In this document: positions 13,298 to 24,423 of the stretch, piece by piece
Layout: each line of letters starts with the position of its first letter
Position numbering within the stretch: position 1 is the first letter of the stretch
Origin: Gordionus sp. m RMFG-2023
Lineage: Eukaryota > Nematomorpha > Gordioida > Chordodea > Parachordodidae
NCBI RefSeq assembly: GCF_954871325.1
Contig: NC_088777.1
Location: 15,477,366-15,541,365, forward strand
Direction: 5' to 3'
DNA length: 64,000 nt
Made by a program: the position numbers and the translations under genes
Notes under the pieces: model-generated
What the model was told of the DNA's origin: nothing
The model's input: only the letters and a program-made list of their open reading frames with translations
Database searches by the model: none

Positions 13298-14442
13298 CAT
13301 ACTTTAAAAGTAGCGCGCTATCGCTACCGCTAACATTTTCAAAAAAGTAGCGTGCTATTATCTACTTTTTACGTTATTTTATAATTTTTTACAAAATATT
13401 TTCTAAGCATCTCTATTTCCACAAATTAAAAATATTAAAATTTCAAATATATATAGAATTTATTTATTTTTTTATTGCATCTCAATAATAATAACATTTC
13501 CATACTGTCTTCCTCAAGTCTAGTCAGACAATTAGAAAGTATAAGCTATGATTAAATAATCGTTCAATTCTAGCGCGCAATGTAGTATTTTTAATATACA
13601 TATTTTTTATATAAGAAAAATCGTCAAAAAATTTATTTGAGTATTTTTAGATTTAAAAAAATGTATCTAGAGGAGTTTCAATAGTAGTGTAATTTATGGT
13701 AGGTGGCGTTTTTGATCTGGCTGATGTCAATCTAAATTATAATAGTAATAGTTAGAATAAAAATTATGTAGGCGATAAGTGGATGGCCATGTTTGCCAAC
13801 AAGCCAGGTCACCACACTTTTGGCTAAAATGTGAAAGGATTGAAATAAGTATATTTTAGCATGTTTTGATAAAATTTGAGTGGTTAATTAAGCATGCTTA
13901 ACATTAAAATAATTTATAAAATATTATCAAAAATTTATTACAGATACAGCTTTGATTCAAATTTTATTTTAAAGATTTAGGATTGGGCTACACATTGATA
14001 TTAAATTTGTTTGATTTATTACTTTTAAATGTTTCCTCGTTGAAGCTACTAGTCTTGCTTGATAATAAAACCTCAATTAAATTTTACTCTGTGTTAATTA
14101 TTTTTATCGAGATTAAAGTATTTGCAAATTCAAGAAAAAGAAATTCAATATTCTCAACATTTTATAGGAAAATTACTGTCGATATGATCTGTACTAAAAT
14201 TATCTATAATATTAGTCTCGTCATTTTAAATTATTTTGAAAACTTTAACGCAGATTTTTAAATATAAATTTCAAAATTAAATAAAATATAAGAAGATTGA
14301 TTTTAGAATTATAAATGCTAATTCGCTTTCTAAATTAGTGGCGATCTACCGCTATCGCTATCGCTAATTTTTTTTCAGTAGCGGTAGCTCACTAAAGCTA
14401 CCGCTACTGAAAAAAAAACAGCGTGCTACTTTAAAAACACTG
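13298..14442. mobile_element. Element N: possible hAT-type element with TAGCGGTAGC motifs
   Basis: Left CTTTAAAAGTAGCGCGCTA (from about 13,302) pairs with AGCGTGCTACTTTAAAAACA near 14,420-14,440. Clusters of GCTATCGC/GCTACCGC lie inside both ends, with a hairpin AGTAGCGGTAGC...GCTACCGCTACT near 14,380-14,413. No target duplication found, so the limits are tentative. The frame at 13,983-14,261 inside it is not recognisable. Confidence 0.4.
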
Positions 14443-14589
14443 GTGTCAGGCTTTAAACATAAATAAAATGTTTTTTTAATTTTTACATTTCAAGCGTGGT
14501 GTTAAAAAAAATGGCAATAGAAATATCTTTATAAAAATAAAATTTTTGAACTTTATAATTAAAAACCACTAAGATTAAAAGAAAGCTTA

Positions 14590-15312
14590 AAAAAACTTAA
14601 AGATGACGATTATCATATTCACTGAAAATTTAATTTAACCTGTTTACAATATATATTTTTACCTATTTCCTTCAAAAAAATCCGACAAAACTTAAAAATG
14701 ACGATTATGACAATTGTCACTTTTCTAAGGTACATATTCATTGAAAATTTAATATAACATGTTAATATATATATTTTTACCTATTTGCTTCAAAGAAATT
14801 CGAAAAAACTTAAAAATGACGATTATGACAATTGTCACTTTTCTAAGGTACATATTCACTGAAAATTAAATTTAACATGTTAATATATATATTTTTACCT
14901 ATTTGCTTCAAAGAAATTCGAAAAAACTTAAAAATGACGATTATGACAATTGTCACTTTTCTAAGGTACATATTCACTGAAAATTTAATTTAACATGTTT
15001 CAATATATATTTTTACCTATTTGCTTCAAAAAAATTCGACAAAACTTAAAAATTACGATTATGACAATTGTCACTTTTCTAAGGTACATATTCACTGAAA
15101 ATTTAATATAACATGTTAATATATATATTTTTACCTATTTGCTTCAAGGAAATTCGAAAAAACTTAAAAATGAAGATTATGACAATTGTCACTTTTCTAA
15201 GGTACATATTCACTAAAAATTTAATTTAACATGTTCACAAAATATATTTTTACCTATTTGCTTCAAAAAAATTCGAAAAAACCTAAAGATGACGATTATG
15301 ACAAATTTTAAC
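14590..15312 (-). repeat. About 119-bp subterminal repeats, right arm of A (inverted)
   Basis: Six to seven units with GACGATTATGACAATTGTCA, in reverse orientation to those at 9,746-10,200. Confidence 0.88.
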
Positions 15313-15665
15313 GCAAGCCCACCCAGCAAGCCGACCCTGCAAGCCGACGAAACAAGCCGACCCAGCAAGCCGACCCATCAAGCCGACCCATCAAGCCGAC
15401 CCAACAAGCCGACCCAGCAAGCCAACCCATCAAGCCGACCCAACAAGCCGACCCAGCAAGCCGACCCAACCAAGCCGACCCAGCAAGCCGACCCAACAAG
15501 CCGACCCATCAAGCCGACCCAGCAAGCCGACCCAACAAGCCGACCCATCAAGCCGACCCAGCAAGCCGACCCACCAAGCCGACCCAACAAGCCGACCCAT
15601 CAAGCCGACCCAACAATCCGACCCAGCAAGCCGACCCAGCAAGCCGACTCATCGGGTCGGCCCAA
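15313..15665 (-). repeat. 13-bp minisatellite, right end of A
   Basis: About 25 copies of the complement, AGCAAGCCGACCC with variants, mirroring 9,540-9,735. Frames reading GSACWVGL-type peptides are artefacts. Confidence 0.9.
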
Positions 15666-15818
15666 TGGGTCAGCTCATGTGGCCCATTGGGTCGGGTCGG
15701 GTCTGATCTATGGCTAAATGGGTTGGCTCGGGTTTAAGGTCGTTTTTTTCGGCTCAAACCTTGCTGGGTTTTCGGCCAAGCCGACCCGACCCAGCAATTT
15801 AACAACACTATTGCTAAG

Positions 15819-16300
15819 CCTAAAAATCGTCTAACTAAGCCTATCTGCTAAAATTAAATTAGTCAAAATTCTGCATTGATGCTTAGTATTAATTATTATT
15901 TATTTATTTTAGTAAAATAATTTATTTTATTTATATTTAATGTAAATATTTTATAATTATCAACAAATAAACATGATATGATTTAATATTTTTTATTTAT
16001 ATTATTATATTTTGAAATGAAAAATAATTTATTTATTTGATGTTATTTTAATAAAAAAAATAATATGCTGCTATATTGTAAAAATGTAATATTCTTTTTA
16101 ATATAATTTATTAGTGATTTTCACAATCTTCTTTGAAAATACATCTTTTATTGAGGAATTATATTGTATATTTTATTAGATAAATAAACAATCTTTTAGG
16201 TGATCTTTTATAATTTTTTTAAAATTATCTATTTTTTATTAAATGAGGTGGATTTTATGAAACTTTTTTGATGATTTTATATGATCTTTTTAAGGATAAA
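15819..16300. repeat. Left inverted arm of element B
   Basis: Matches, inverted, 23,790-24,170 joined to 20,880-20,958. This shows that the LTR element at 20,960 split the right arm. A diverged copy of about 350 bp of the same sequence sits at 37,570-37,930 in element J. Confidence 0.8.
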
Positions 16301-16307
16301 ATTTTAA

Positions 16308-17060
16308 TGTGACAATTGTCATAATCGTTATTTTATAAGTTTTTTGAATTTTTTTGAAGAAAATGTTAAAATAAGTTTAATAACATGTGTAAATATAAAT
16401 TTAGTGAAGATGTACCAATGAAAAGTGACAATTGTCATAATCGTTATTTTTAAAGTTTTTTGAATTTTTTTGACGACAATATGTTAAAATAAGTATTAAT
16501 AACATGTTTAAATAAAAATTTAGTGAAGATATACCATAGAAAATTGACAATTGTCATAATCGTTATTTTATAAGTTTTTTGAATTTTTTTGAAGAAAATA
16601 TGTTAAAATAAGTATTAATAAGATGTTTAAATAAAAATTTAGTGAAGATGTACCATAGAAAAGTGACAATTGTCATAATCGTTATTTTATAAGTTTTTTA
16701 AATTTTTTTGACGAAAATATGTTAAAATAAGTATTGATAAGATGTTTAAAATAAAAATTTAGTGAAGATGTTCCATAGAAAAGTGACAATTGTCATAATC
16801 GTTATTTTTAAAGTTTTTTGAATTTTTTTGACGAAAATATGATAAAATAAGTATTAATAACATGTGTAAATATAAATTTAGTGAAGATGTACCAATGAAA
16901 AGTGACAATTGTCATAATCGTTATTCTTAAGGTTTTTTGAATTTTTTTGACGAAAATATTTTAAAATAAGTATTGATAACATGTTTAAATAAAAATTTAA
17001 TGAAGATGTACCATAGAAAAGTGACAATTGTCATAATCGTTATTTTTAAAATTTCTTTGA
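16308..17060 (+). repeat. About 119-bp subterminal repeats, left arm of B
   Basis: Seven units with GTGACAATTGTCATAATCGT, each followed by a T-rich run, then TTAGTGAAGATGTACCATAG. Inverted copies at 20,262-20,880. Clearly related to the repeats of element A. Confidence 0.88.
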
Positions 17061-17150
17061 TGTAAATTGGTAAAAATATAGACTGTAAAATTAAAATTGC
17101 CTGAGTATATGCCATAGAAAAAACATATGGTAATAATAGATTCTTCCCTA

Positions 17151-20043
17151 CAGGGATGCGAACCCGACAAAATTTTTGTCCGGGTTCGGTTCGGGTTCGG
17201 TTCGGGGTATAAAAAAAAAGGTGGGTTCGGTTCGGGTTCGGTTCAGGGAAATATTTTTGAACCCAGGTTTGGTTCGGGTTCGGTTCGGGTTCAAGAATTT
17301 TTGAGTTGATAAAAAAAATTCTATATTTAAATCATAATAAAAAACTAGACATAAATTTGATATAAAAAATAAATTTTTTATTTTATTTATAGGCAAATAT
17401 AGTTAAAAATACAAAGCATATAGTCATGTATCAATTTTAAAAATTTTATTTAGACGTATTAGCATAATATCTTCCAAGAGTTGTTCACTCATCCTCGATC
17501 TATGTGGTGAAAGAATGAATTTCAAATGTGAAAAAGATCTTTCAACGCTAACCTATGTTAAATGTATTTATATGTGAAAATATGAAAAATTAACTTGGGT
17601 TGCAGGAACAGCAAATAAGATTTTAGATAAAATATATAATTCAGGGTGTTCCAGCTTAGCAGACTCCCAAAAATGCAAAATATTTTCCTTCTTATCTAAT
17701 CTTTTATAATCGCTAAATCCAGTAATTATTGTTCCAATACTTTTCTCAGCAATCGTTGGCCCTCTTTTAAGTATTTTCTCCTGCCTTTCTTTAAGTTGTA
17801 TCAATTTCTCTAAATCATCTTCTTGTTCAATAACTTCATCGGAACTAATATCATCAGATAAAATCGGCGTTGTTAAGCTTTTAATTCGTCTCCATAAATT
17901 GACAAGATGTTTTTTCGCACAAATCTTATCATCATCACTAAGTAATACCTGTAATATTTAAGGATTTATATTGTTTATATTTAAATATTTCATAAAATAA
18001 CAATTTTAATATAAATCTAAAATAATTAATTTACTAAGCTTTTAATTAACCTTGTATCTTGGGTCCAGGTATATGGCAGCTAAGAGAATTTCGTTCTTTA
18101 TAAACCTTTCTTCTCTGTTCTTAAGACAAGAATATAGTAATTGAGCAAAATGGTTTGGATTTTTTTCCAGTTCGATGCAGCATCTTAACCATGCTGCATA
18201 AAAATCTGTCAGTGTTAACTGTTCAGATTGGAATTGTTTGGTTGCGATTTTTAGCGGTTTTAAAATTTCAACAATCGTTATTATCTCTTTTCAATCTTCA
18301 GTCAATAAATAACCAGATTGCTCTGTAAAAAAATCTTCGATATTGGGTTTTAGTAAAATCAGCCTTTCTAACATATCATGGGTTGAATGCCAGTGGCAAT
18401 CTAACACAGGCTTAGGGAGTTTCATATTTTTTAATAACTTTTGGTAAGTGGAATGTCTTAATTTTAAATTTAGGCTCCTAGCCTTTGCAATGGTTTCCAC
18501 AATAGGTGATAATTTTATAGCATCTTGAAGTGCCAGCTGAAGTGTGTGAGCTGCACACCGTACACTATAAATCGGATAGGATATAATAGTTGATAAAAAA
18601 GTATTTTGTATATCATCAATATCATATTTATATACATTTACATCCATATTTTCCTCATCTGCTGATTCACTCCTTATATCATAATCAGTTTCAGGTTGCA
18701 GGAGCTTTATAGCTCTTAAAAAATTACAACCATTATCAGAAGTAATTGTGTATATTTGTTGAATATTAATTTTAAATTTTAGTAAAGTTTTTAATATATT
18801 CTCCTGTACATCTCTCTTTCAGCTCTACAATTCCAAGAGTCCTCAAATTTATAATGGACTTTGATATAAATTGAATATTTACACCAAGAATTGACCTATC
18901 TAAGTCGTTGAACTGCATCAACTTTTAAACTTATTAATTTTCCTTCTACCTCTCTCGATATTTTGTCTCTAATTGATTGGGCTGTTTTATTAATAGTTCT
19001 GGATAAATTTTCTTTGTTTATAACTAAATTGAGCCCAGATAGGAGTGGATTTATAATTCTTTGAAATCCCGAATTTTCAATAATTGATAAAGGCCGGCCA
19101 TTTACAGTAACAAGTTCTAGTATAGAACTCATCAAATCATTAGATGATATATTTATACTTATATGCTTTTTTGGAAAAAAGGTTTCTATATTAATTTTAG
19201 GTTTTTTTGTCAATAACAATTCCTGATATTTGGTTTTTTCATTTAAATAATGAAAATATTCATTGTTGTGATTTCTTTCCAGGTGTCTTTTTAAATTTGA
19301 CAAGTGATTACCAGACATTTTTACTTTGCAATATGAACATATTGATTTTTTTTCTATTGTATTAAGGGTAAAATGCTTATCAAATATGACTTTATCTTTA
19401 ATCTATAAAAAGAGAACAATTTTTTTAAATAGCAATGATTTCAGAATTAAAAAAGAGATATTTATAAATTTAATTTCATTTAGAATATGCACTTCATTAA
19501 TATCTTGTAAAAATTAAACTGAACCAAAAATAAATGATTAGCATATATAAATTTTAAAATCATTTTAATAAGTTCACAAAAACTGCCCTACATTTAACAA
19601 TTTTTAGGTTAGATGTTTACAATTTTTTAAATTAACAATATAATAATTTTTACTTTGATTTGTTAACCATTTTCTTCTAATTAGTAATCTTTAAGAATAA
19701 TAAGAAATGGCGTAAATTAATTCAATTGTTTAAAATTTTTTAACACTCCAATAGGAATCGAGTATAAATTTAAAAATGGCATAAATGAATTAAGTTGTTT
19801 AAAATTTATTAAGACTTCATTTAATTGGAAATTTGAAAATATAATATTTGTATTTACATATATTAATATATGATTTTAAATAATACACTGAACCCGATTG
19901 AACCCGGGTTCAAATAAAATTCTTGGGTTCGGTTCGGGGTTTTGAAAATTTTATAAATAGGGTTCAGGTTCGGTTCGGGTTCAGAGTTTTTTTCTAAAAA
20001 CCCGGGTTCACTTCTCCGGGTTCGGGTTCGGTTCGAATCCCTG
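17151..20043 (-). mobile_element. Element D: 2.9-kb hAT transposon with transposase, inserted in B
   Basis: Ends CAGGGATGCGAACCCG (17,151) and CGAATCCCTG (20,043). Perfect 8-bp target duplication CTTCCCTA at 17143-17150 and 20044-20051. Both ends carry arrays of the 6-bp motif GGTTCG, often as GGGTTCGGTTCG. It holds a nearly full-length hAT transposase gene on the minus strand. It sits in the core of B, between B's two repeat arms. Short clean ends and one discrete gene suggest a formerly autonomous element. Confidence 0.92.
17425..19420 (-). pseudogene. BED-finger hAT transposase of element D, lightly broken
   Basis: Reads in order on the minus strand: BED zinc finger (CSYCKVKMSGNHLSNLKRHL then H-x4-H type spacing, about 19,260-19,360); LSRTINKTAQSIRDKI; DRSILGVNIQFIS (about 18,900); TSDNGCNFLRAIKLL; the RCAAHTLQLAL helix (about 18,550); LDCHWHSTHDMLERL; EQLTLTDFYAAWLRC; LLAAIYLDPRY (about 18,060); the dimerisation region LHFWESAKLEHPELY and AVPATQV; and VSVERSFSHLKFILSPHRSR (about 17,500). 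These are family landmarks of hAT transposases. At least two frame changes and one in-frame stop separate the pieces (near 18,905, 18,780 and 18,290), and short introns probably lie near 17,570 and 17,950-18,050. It therefore looks recently inactivated. Confidence 0.85.
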
Positions 20044-20261
20044 CTTCCCTAAAAACAGGAGCAAATTGGCTTTTTATTACATCCGTTCATCGGGTCAGAA
20101 ATTAATGCAAAATTTATATCATAAATTCTAAGTTGAAATTATTATTTTTTTGCCAATTTTCACCAGACAATCTTGTTTAAAATTTGGGTAAACTTTTTTT
20201 TCTATTTTAAAATCAATATTGATGCAAGTTAACTATTTTCGTCAAAAAAAAAATCAAAAAA

Positions 20262-20880
20262 CTTTAAAAATAATGATTATGACAATTGTCGCTTATCTAG
20301 AGTACATCTTCACTAAATTTTTATTTAAACATGTTATCAATACTTATTATTAAAAAATCTTTGTCAATAAAATTAAAAAAACTTTAAAAATAATGATTAT
20401 GACAATTGTCGCTTATCTAGAGTACATCTTCACTAAATTTTATTTACACATGTTATTAATATTTATTTTAACATATTGTCGTCAAAAAAATTCAAAAAAC
20501 ATATAAAATAGCGATTATGACAATTGTCACTTTTCATTGGTACATCTTCACTAAATTTATATTTACACATGTTATTAATACTTATTTTAACATATTTTCA
20601 TCAAAAAACTTTAAAATTAAAGATTATGACAATTGTCACTTTTCATTGGTACATCCTCACTAAATTTATATTTACACATGTTATTAATACTTATTTTAAC
20701 ATACTTTCTTCAAAAAAATTCAAAAAACTTTAAAAATAACGATTATGACAATTGTCACTTTTCATTGGTACATCTTCACTAAATTTATATTTACACATGT
20801 TATTAAACTTATTTTAACAAATTTTCTTCAAAAAAATTAAAAAAACATATAAAATAACGATTATGACAATTGTCACATTA
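20262..20880 (-). repeat. About 119-bp subterminal repeats, right arm of B (inverted)
   Basis: Six units with GATTATGACAATTGTC and GTACATCTTCACTAAATTT, mirror image of 16,308-17,060. Confidence 0.88.
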
Positions 20881-20959
20881 AAATATTATCCTTAAAAAGA
20901 TCATATAAAATCATCAAAAAAGTTTCATAAAATCCACCTCATATAATAAAAAATAGATA

Positions 20960-21221
20960 TGTTGAATATGACATATTATATTTATATTTTTTAAAGGTTT
21001 TTATATTATATGATATTCAAAATACCTTTTACAAATTGTCTTTTATTAAAAATTGTCATATTAAAAAAACCTTATTTTTATTTTGTGAATAGTTACAAAA
21101 ACTCATTATTGAAAATGTATATAAAGTGTAATATATTTTTGTAAAAGACAGTTATATAAATTTTTCAATAAAAGTTTGTTTTTACTCGTACCTTGTTTGC
21201 AATGCCTTCCATAAATTATTA
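20960..21221 (+). repeat. 5' LTR
   Basis: Starts TGTTGAATATG, ends near CATAAATTATTA; matched by 23,507-23,785. Followed at once by the primer-binding-like site. Confidence 0.85.
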
Positions 21222-21454
21222 TGGTGGCAGCGAATTAAGACGCTACAAATTATACTGAAACATGGTGAAGCTAGACAAAAGAGGATTATGGAAAATGATT
21301 TTAATATTATTCTAAAAAAACGTAAGAGATGATTAAAATATAAAATTAATAAAAATATAATAAAATTTTAATGTTGAAATATTTAAAATAAGACAATATT
21401 GATAAAACAAAATTAATAGATTAATTAGAAGATTATTTAGTATAAAATTTAAGG

Positions 21455-22651
21455 ATGATGAAATACGATGAGCACGATAAAGGGATGAAGTCGCACGTAC
21501 ATAGATATCAGTGGAATCCGAGATACGATAATTATGAAGATTCGAGACATACAAATAATTATGTACCAAGATATAGAAACAATTATAATCCTAGAGTTTG
21601 TGATAATGATAGGGGGTATAATGGGCCAGGACCGTATAATAATTTTACAAGATTTAACAATAAAAATAATTATATCTACGATAACTATAGATATAATAAT
21701 AATGATAATTACAAATATAATGAAAATAATTATAGATATTATAGACATCAGAACGAATCGAGATACATACCTAGATACAGTAATAATCAGAACAATAATC
21801 AGTCATACAAGAACAGATTTGATGTAAATAGATTGGATGATGATGACAAGAAAAATGATGATTACAAAGTTACGATATACCTTAACGATATACCGGTAGA
21901 CATGCAGATAAATACCGGGTCACGATTTTCGATATTGCCGATTAATATTGCTAGAAAGATAGAAATCAAAGTCTTGAATAAATCGGATACGAAACTGACT
22001 GGCTATGATGGGAGAAGAATAGAGGTGCTAGGAATCGTTAAAATAAGAGTGAGATATGAAGACAAAACTCAAAATTTAGATGCTTTTGTAGTCCAAAATG
22101 ACAAAATTGCAATTCTGGGAAGGACGTGGATAAAGGTTTTTGGGAACATACTTAATAAAATTGTAAATATAATCGAGGAAAATAGAGAAGTAGATAGTAA
22201 AAATTATGAAGGTACATATTACAATAAAAAGCATGAAAATTATAAATATAATAATAATAAAACCTTGAATAAAATTGAATTGTGTAAATTAAATGTTAAA
22301 AAAGAAATAAATTCTTATAAATTAGAAGAAATAAGTCATTTGATAACAATTGAAGAAATAATAGTTATTAAAAACAATAATGAAATAAAAATTGAAGAAA
22401 ATAATAAAATAAAAAATTTTATAATTAATAAAAAATTTAAAAAAACTTTGGAAAAGAAAATTAAAACAAAGGTGATTAAATATCGTGATATTGAAAGTGA
22501 GATTAGGAGTACGATATGGAGATCGTATGTTGAAAATGGAAGGAGAAAGAGAAATTTTGTTATAAAGAACAAGTTAAAGAGAAATTATGATATAAAAAAA
22601 ATGTTTAAATTGAAAAATAAAGGTGTAAAATTTAAAAATAAAAATAATTAA
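21455..22651 (+). CDS. Retropepsin-like frame of the LTR retroelement
   Basis: An open frame of 398 codons inside the LTR element. The first about 140 residues are low-complexity and rich in Asn, Tyr, Arg and Asp. Residues about 148-245 resemble a retropepsin domain: a beta-rich stretch with INTGSRFSILP, later LTGYDGRRIEV and AILGRTWIKVF. The tail is Lys/Asn/Ile-rich. Family assignment (Ty3/Gypsy-type aspartic protease) is by pattern only. It is a relic part of an element without other recognisable pol domains. Confidence 0.65.
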   Translation: MMKYDEHDKGMKSHVHRYQWNPRYDNYEDSRHTNNYVPRYRNNYNPRVCDNDRGYNGPGPYNNFTRFNNKNNYIYDNYRYNNNDNYKYNENNYRYYRHQNESRYIPRYSNNQNNNQSYKNRFDVNRLDDDDKKNDDYKVTIYLNDIPVDMQINTGSRFSILPINIARKIEIKVLNKSDTKLTGYDGRRIEVLGIVKIRVRYEDKTQNLDAFVVQNDKIAILGRTWIKVFGNILNKIVNIIEENREVDSKNYEGTYYNKKHENYKYNNNKTLNKIELCKLNVKKEINSYKLEEISHLITIEEIIVIKNNNEIKIEENNKIKNFIINKKFKKTLEKKIKTKVIKYRDIESEIRSTIWRSYVENGRRKRNFVIKNKLKRNYDIKKMFKLKNKGVKFKNKNN

Positions 22652-23506
22652 ATAAAAAATTATAATATAAAATGCAACAATTCCAAATATTATATTATTC
22701 TATATTCCATGATTCTTATTCTAATGATTGATTCTGATAAATTATTTATTCCATTATCATTTCAATTATTTCAAAATTATTTTATTTGAGATATATTGAT
22801 CATAATATATATTTACAAACATTGATAAAAATGATAATGAATAACGAGATGAACAAGCTAGTCTGAAGATGATGTTCAAGCGAATGATTAGATGATAAGG
22901 ATAACAAGCTAAAATTAATGAAAAGATATGACTGAGGTTAAACAACAACAAAATATCAAATGAAAATACTACAAAGGAGAAAAAAATGAGGGGGAAGAAG
23001 TGAACAAGTTCAAGTTCAAGTGCAACAAAATTTGAAAATTCAAAGTCAACTTTAAAATTCAAAAAATTCAGTCAAACAAAAATTCAAGTTCAAAACAGGA
23101 TATATGACCTACGACATAGAAAATGATTGTTAAAAATAAATAAAATTTTGTAAAAAATATTTATATAAAATTTTGAAAGAGAAATGGGATGATCAATACA
23201 AACAGCAAATCAACAAGCAATGTTCAACCAACGATGTTTCATGATGTTCGATAATCGATTCAACTAACGATAATCAGTTGGTCAAACAAACAATCAAAGA
23301 TATACGAACAAATGACTTATGAAGCAATTAAGAAACGAATGACTGGAACTAAATGGAAAGGTAAATGCAAACAACGGATCAACAAACGATGTTGGACGAG
23401 CGATGATACAAGGCACAAACTAATTCGAGACAGATCGACAAATGATTAATGGAGCTATGAAGGAGATGACAAATGAAGGAAGAGTTCACTTAGAAAAAGG
23501 GGGAGA

Positions 23507-23785
23507 TGTTGAATATGACATATTATATTTATATTTTTTGAAGGTTTTTATATTATATGATATTCAAAATACCTTTTACAAATTGTCTTTTAAAAATTGT
23601 CTTTTAAAAATTGTCTTTAACATATTAAAAAAACCTTATTTTTATTTTGTGAATAGTTACAAAAACTCATTATTGAAAATGTATATAAAGTGTAATATAT
23701 TTTTGTAAAAGACAGTTATATAAATTTTTCAATAAAAGTTTGTTTTTACTCGTGCCTTGTTTGCAATGCCTTCCATAAATTATTA
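23507..23785 (+). repeat. 3' LTR
   Basis: Repeats 20,960-21,221, preceded by the polypurine tract ending GGGGGAGA at 23,506. Confidence 0.85.
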
Positions 23786-24423
23786 AGTTAATTTAAAAAA
23801 AATGATAAAAAAAATTATAAAAGATTTCACCTAAAAGATTGTTTATTTATCTAATAATTTACAATATAATTCCTCAATAAAAGATGTATTTACAAAGATA
23901 ATTGTGAAAATCACTAATAAATTATATTAAAAAGAATATTACATTTTTACAATATAGCAGCATATTATTTTTTTTATTAAAATAACATCAAATAAATAAA
24001 TTTATTTTCATTTCAAAATATAATAATATAAATAAAAAATATTAAATCATATCATGTTTATTGGTTGATAATAATAAAATATTTACATAAAATATAAATA
24101 AAATAAATTATTTTACTAAAATAAATAAATAATAATTAATGCTAAGCATCGATGCAGAATTTTGACTAATTTATTTTAGCCAATTTTTAGGCTTAGCCCA
24201 TTTTTAGGCTTAGCTAATTTTTAGTCTTAGCCGATTTTTAGCTTAGCCTAATTAGGTTTAGCCAATTTTTTCACCTAAAATCTTGGCTAAGCCGTTTTGT
24301 AGTCGGCTAAAATTAGCCGATTACGCAACACTAATTGATAGGCCATAAATAAATTATACCTGTCTATTCTCAGTTTACATGTACATTCGCAGTTTTCCTC
24401 TCAATTCTCAGTTTAGTTACACC

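Larger units (their letters stand above)
9410..15810. mobile_element. Element A: 6.4-kb hAT-type transposon inserted 5 bp inside the end of B
   Basis: Ends TAGTGTTGTTAAAT (9410) and ATTTAACAACACTA (15,810); perfect 8-bp target duplication TTGCTAAG at 9402-9409 and 15811-15818. Order inward from each end: terminal repeat, a block of 13-bp units GGGTCGGCTTGYT, then about 119-bp repeats with the palindrome GACAATTGTC (four left, about six or seven right, inverted). The core (10,200-14,590) holds smaller element relics F and N but no transposase, so A is non-autonomous. Its 119-bp repeats are close to those of B, marking A and B as kin. Confidence 0.88.
20960..23785 (+). mobile_element. Small LTR retroelement (fossil, incomplete) in the right arm of B
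   Basis: Direct LTRs at 20,960-21,221 and 23,507-23,785, both beginning TGTTGAATATGACA. A primer-binding-like TGGTGGCAGCGAA follows the left LTR, and a purine tract AGAAAAAGGGGGAGA abuts the right LTR. Flanks AGATA/AGTTA suggest an imperfect 5-bp target duplication. The interior (about 2.3 kb) has one protease-like frame but no reverse transcriptase or integrase that I recognise, so it looks like a shortened, non-autonomous relic. The LTRs are nearly alike apart from a local repeat-number difference, so it is the youngest or among the youngest inserts in B. Confidence 0.85.
9397..24333. mobile_element. Element B: hAT-type transposon (about 2.8 kb) expanded by three nested inserts
   Basis: Begins TAGTGTTGC (9397) and ends GCAACACTA (24,333), with a perfect 8-bp target duplication ATTGATAG at 9389-9396 and 24334-24341, inside element C. 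Just within the right end are degenerate GCCNATTTTTAGGCTTAG motifs; long AT-rich inverted arms follow (15,819-16,300 against 20,880-20,958 plus 23,790-24,170), then arrays of about 119-bp repeats. Elements A and D and an LTR retroelement are inserted in it. Without them B is about 2.8 kb with no recognisable gene, so probably non-autonomous. hAT is inferred from the 8-bp duplication and the end sequence. Confidence 0.85.
6088..24423. mobile_element. Element C: 3.4-kb inverted-repeat DNA transposon, now 18.3 kb with nested inserts
   Basis: Left end GGTGTAACTAAACTGAGAAT (6088) is mirrored at 24,423. The inverted match resumes as 6,150-6,490 against 9,060-9,388, showing that the right arm is split by element B. 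Inside the arms, units of about 140 bp carrying the motif TCAATTCTCAGTTTAGTCAA are arrayed at 7,080-7,700 and, inverted, at 8,580-9,050. The same AACTGAGAAT motif is repeated at both termini. Removing B and one target copy leaves about 3.39 kb. AGGCC precedes the left end and also lies near the right end, but a clean target duplication is not evident. No transposase is seen; superfamily unresolved. Confidence 0.8.

Noticed and set aside
9405-15717. Pro/Gln- and Gly/Leu/Trp-rich repeat 'proteins' in several frames at both ends of element A
   Set aside because: They are translations of the 13-bp minisatellite, open in many frames; not genes.
9397-15850. CRISPR-like array from the regularly spaced GACAATTGTC repeats
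   Set aside because: Whole 119-bp units are repeated, there are no unique spacers, and the setting is a eukaryotic transposon.
20010-20050. GGTTCGAATCCC, resembling a tRNA T-loop
   Set aside because: It is the terminal repeat of hAT element D; no tRNA cloverleaf can be drawn around it.
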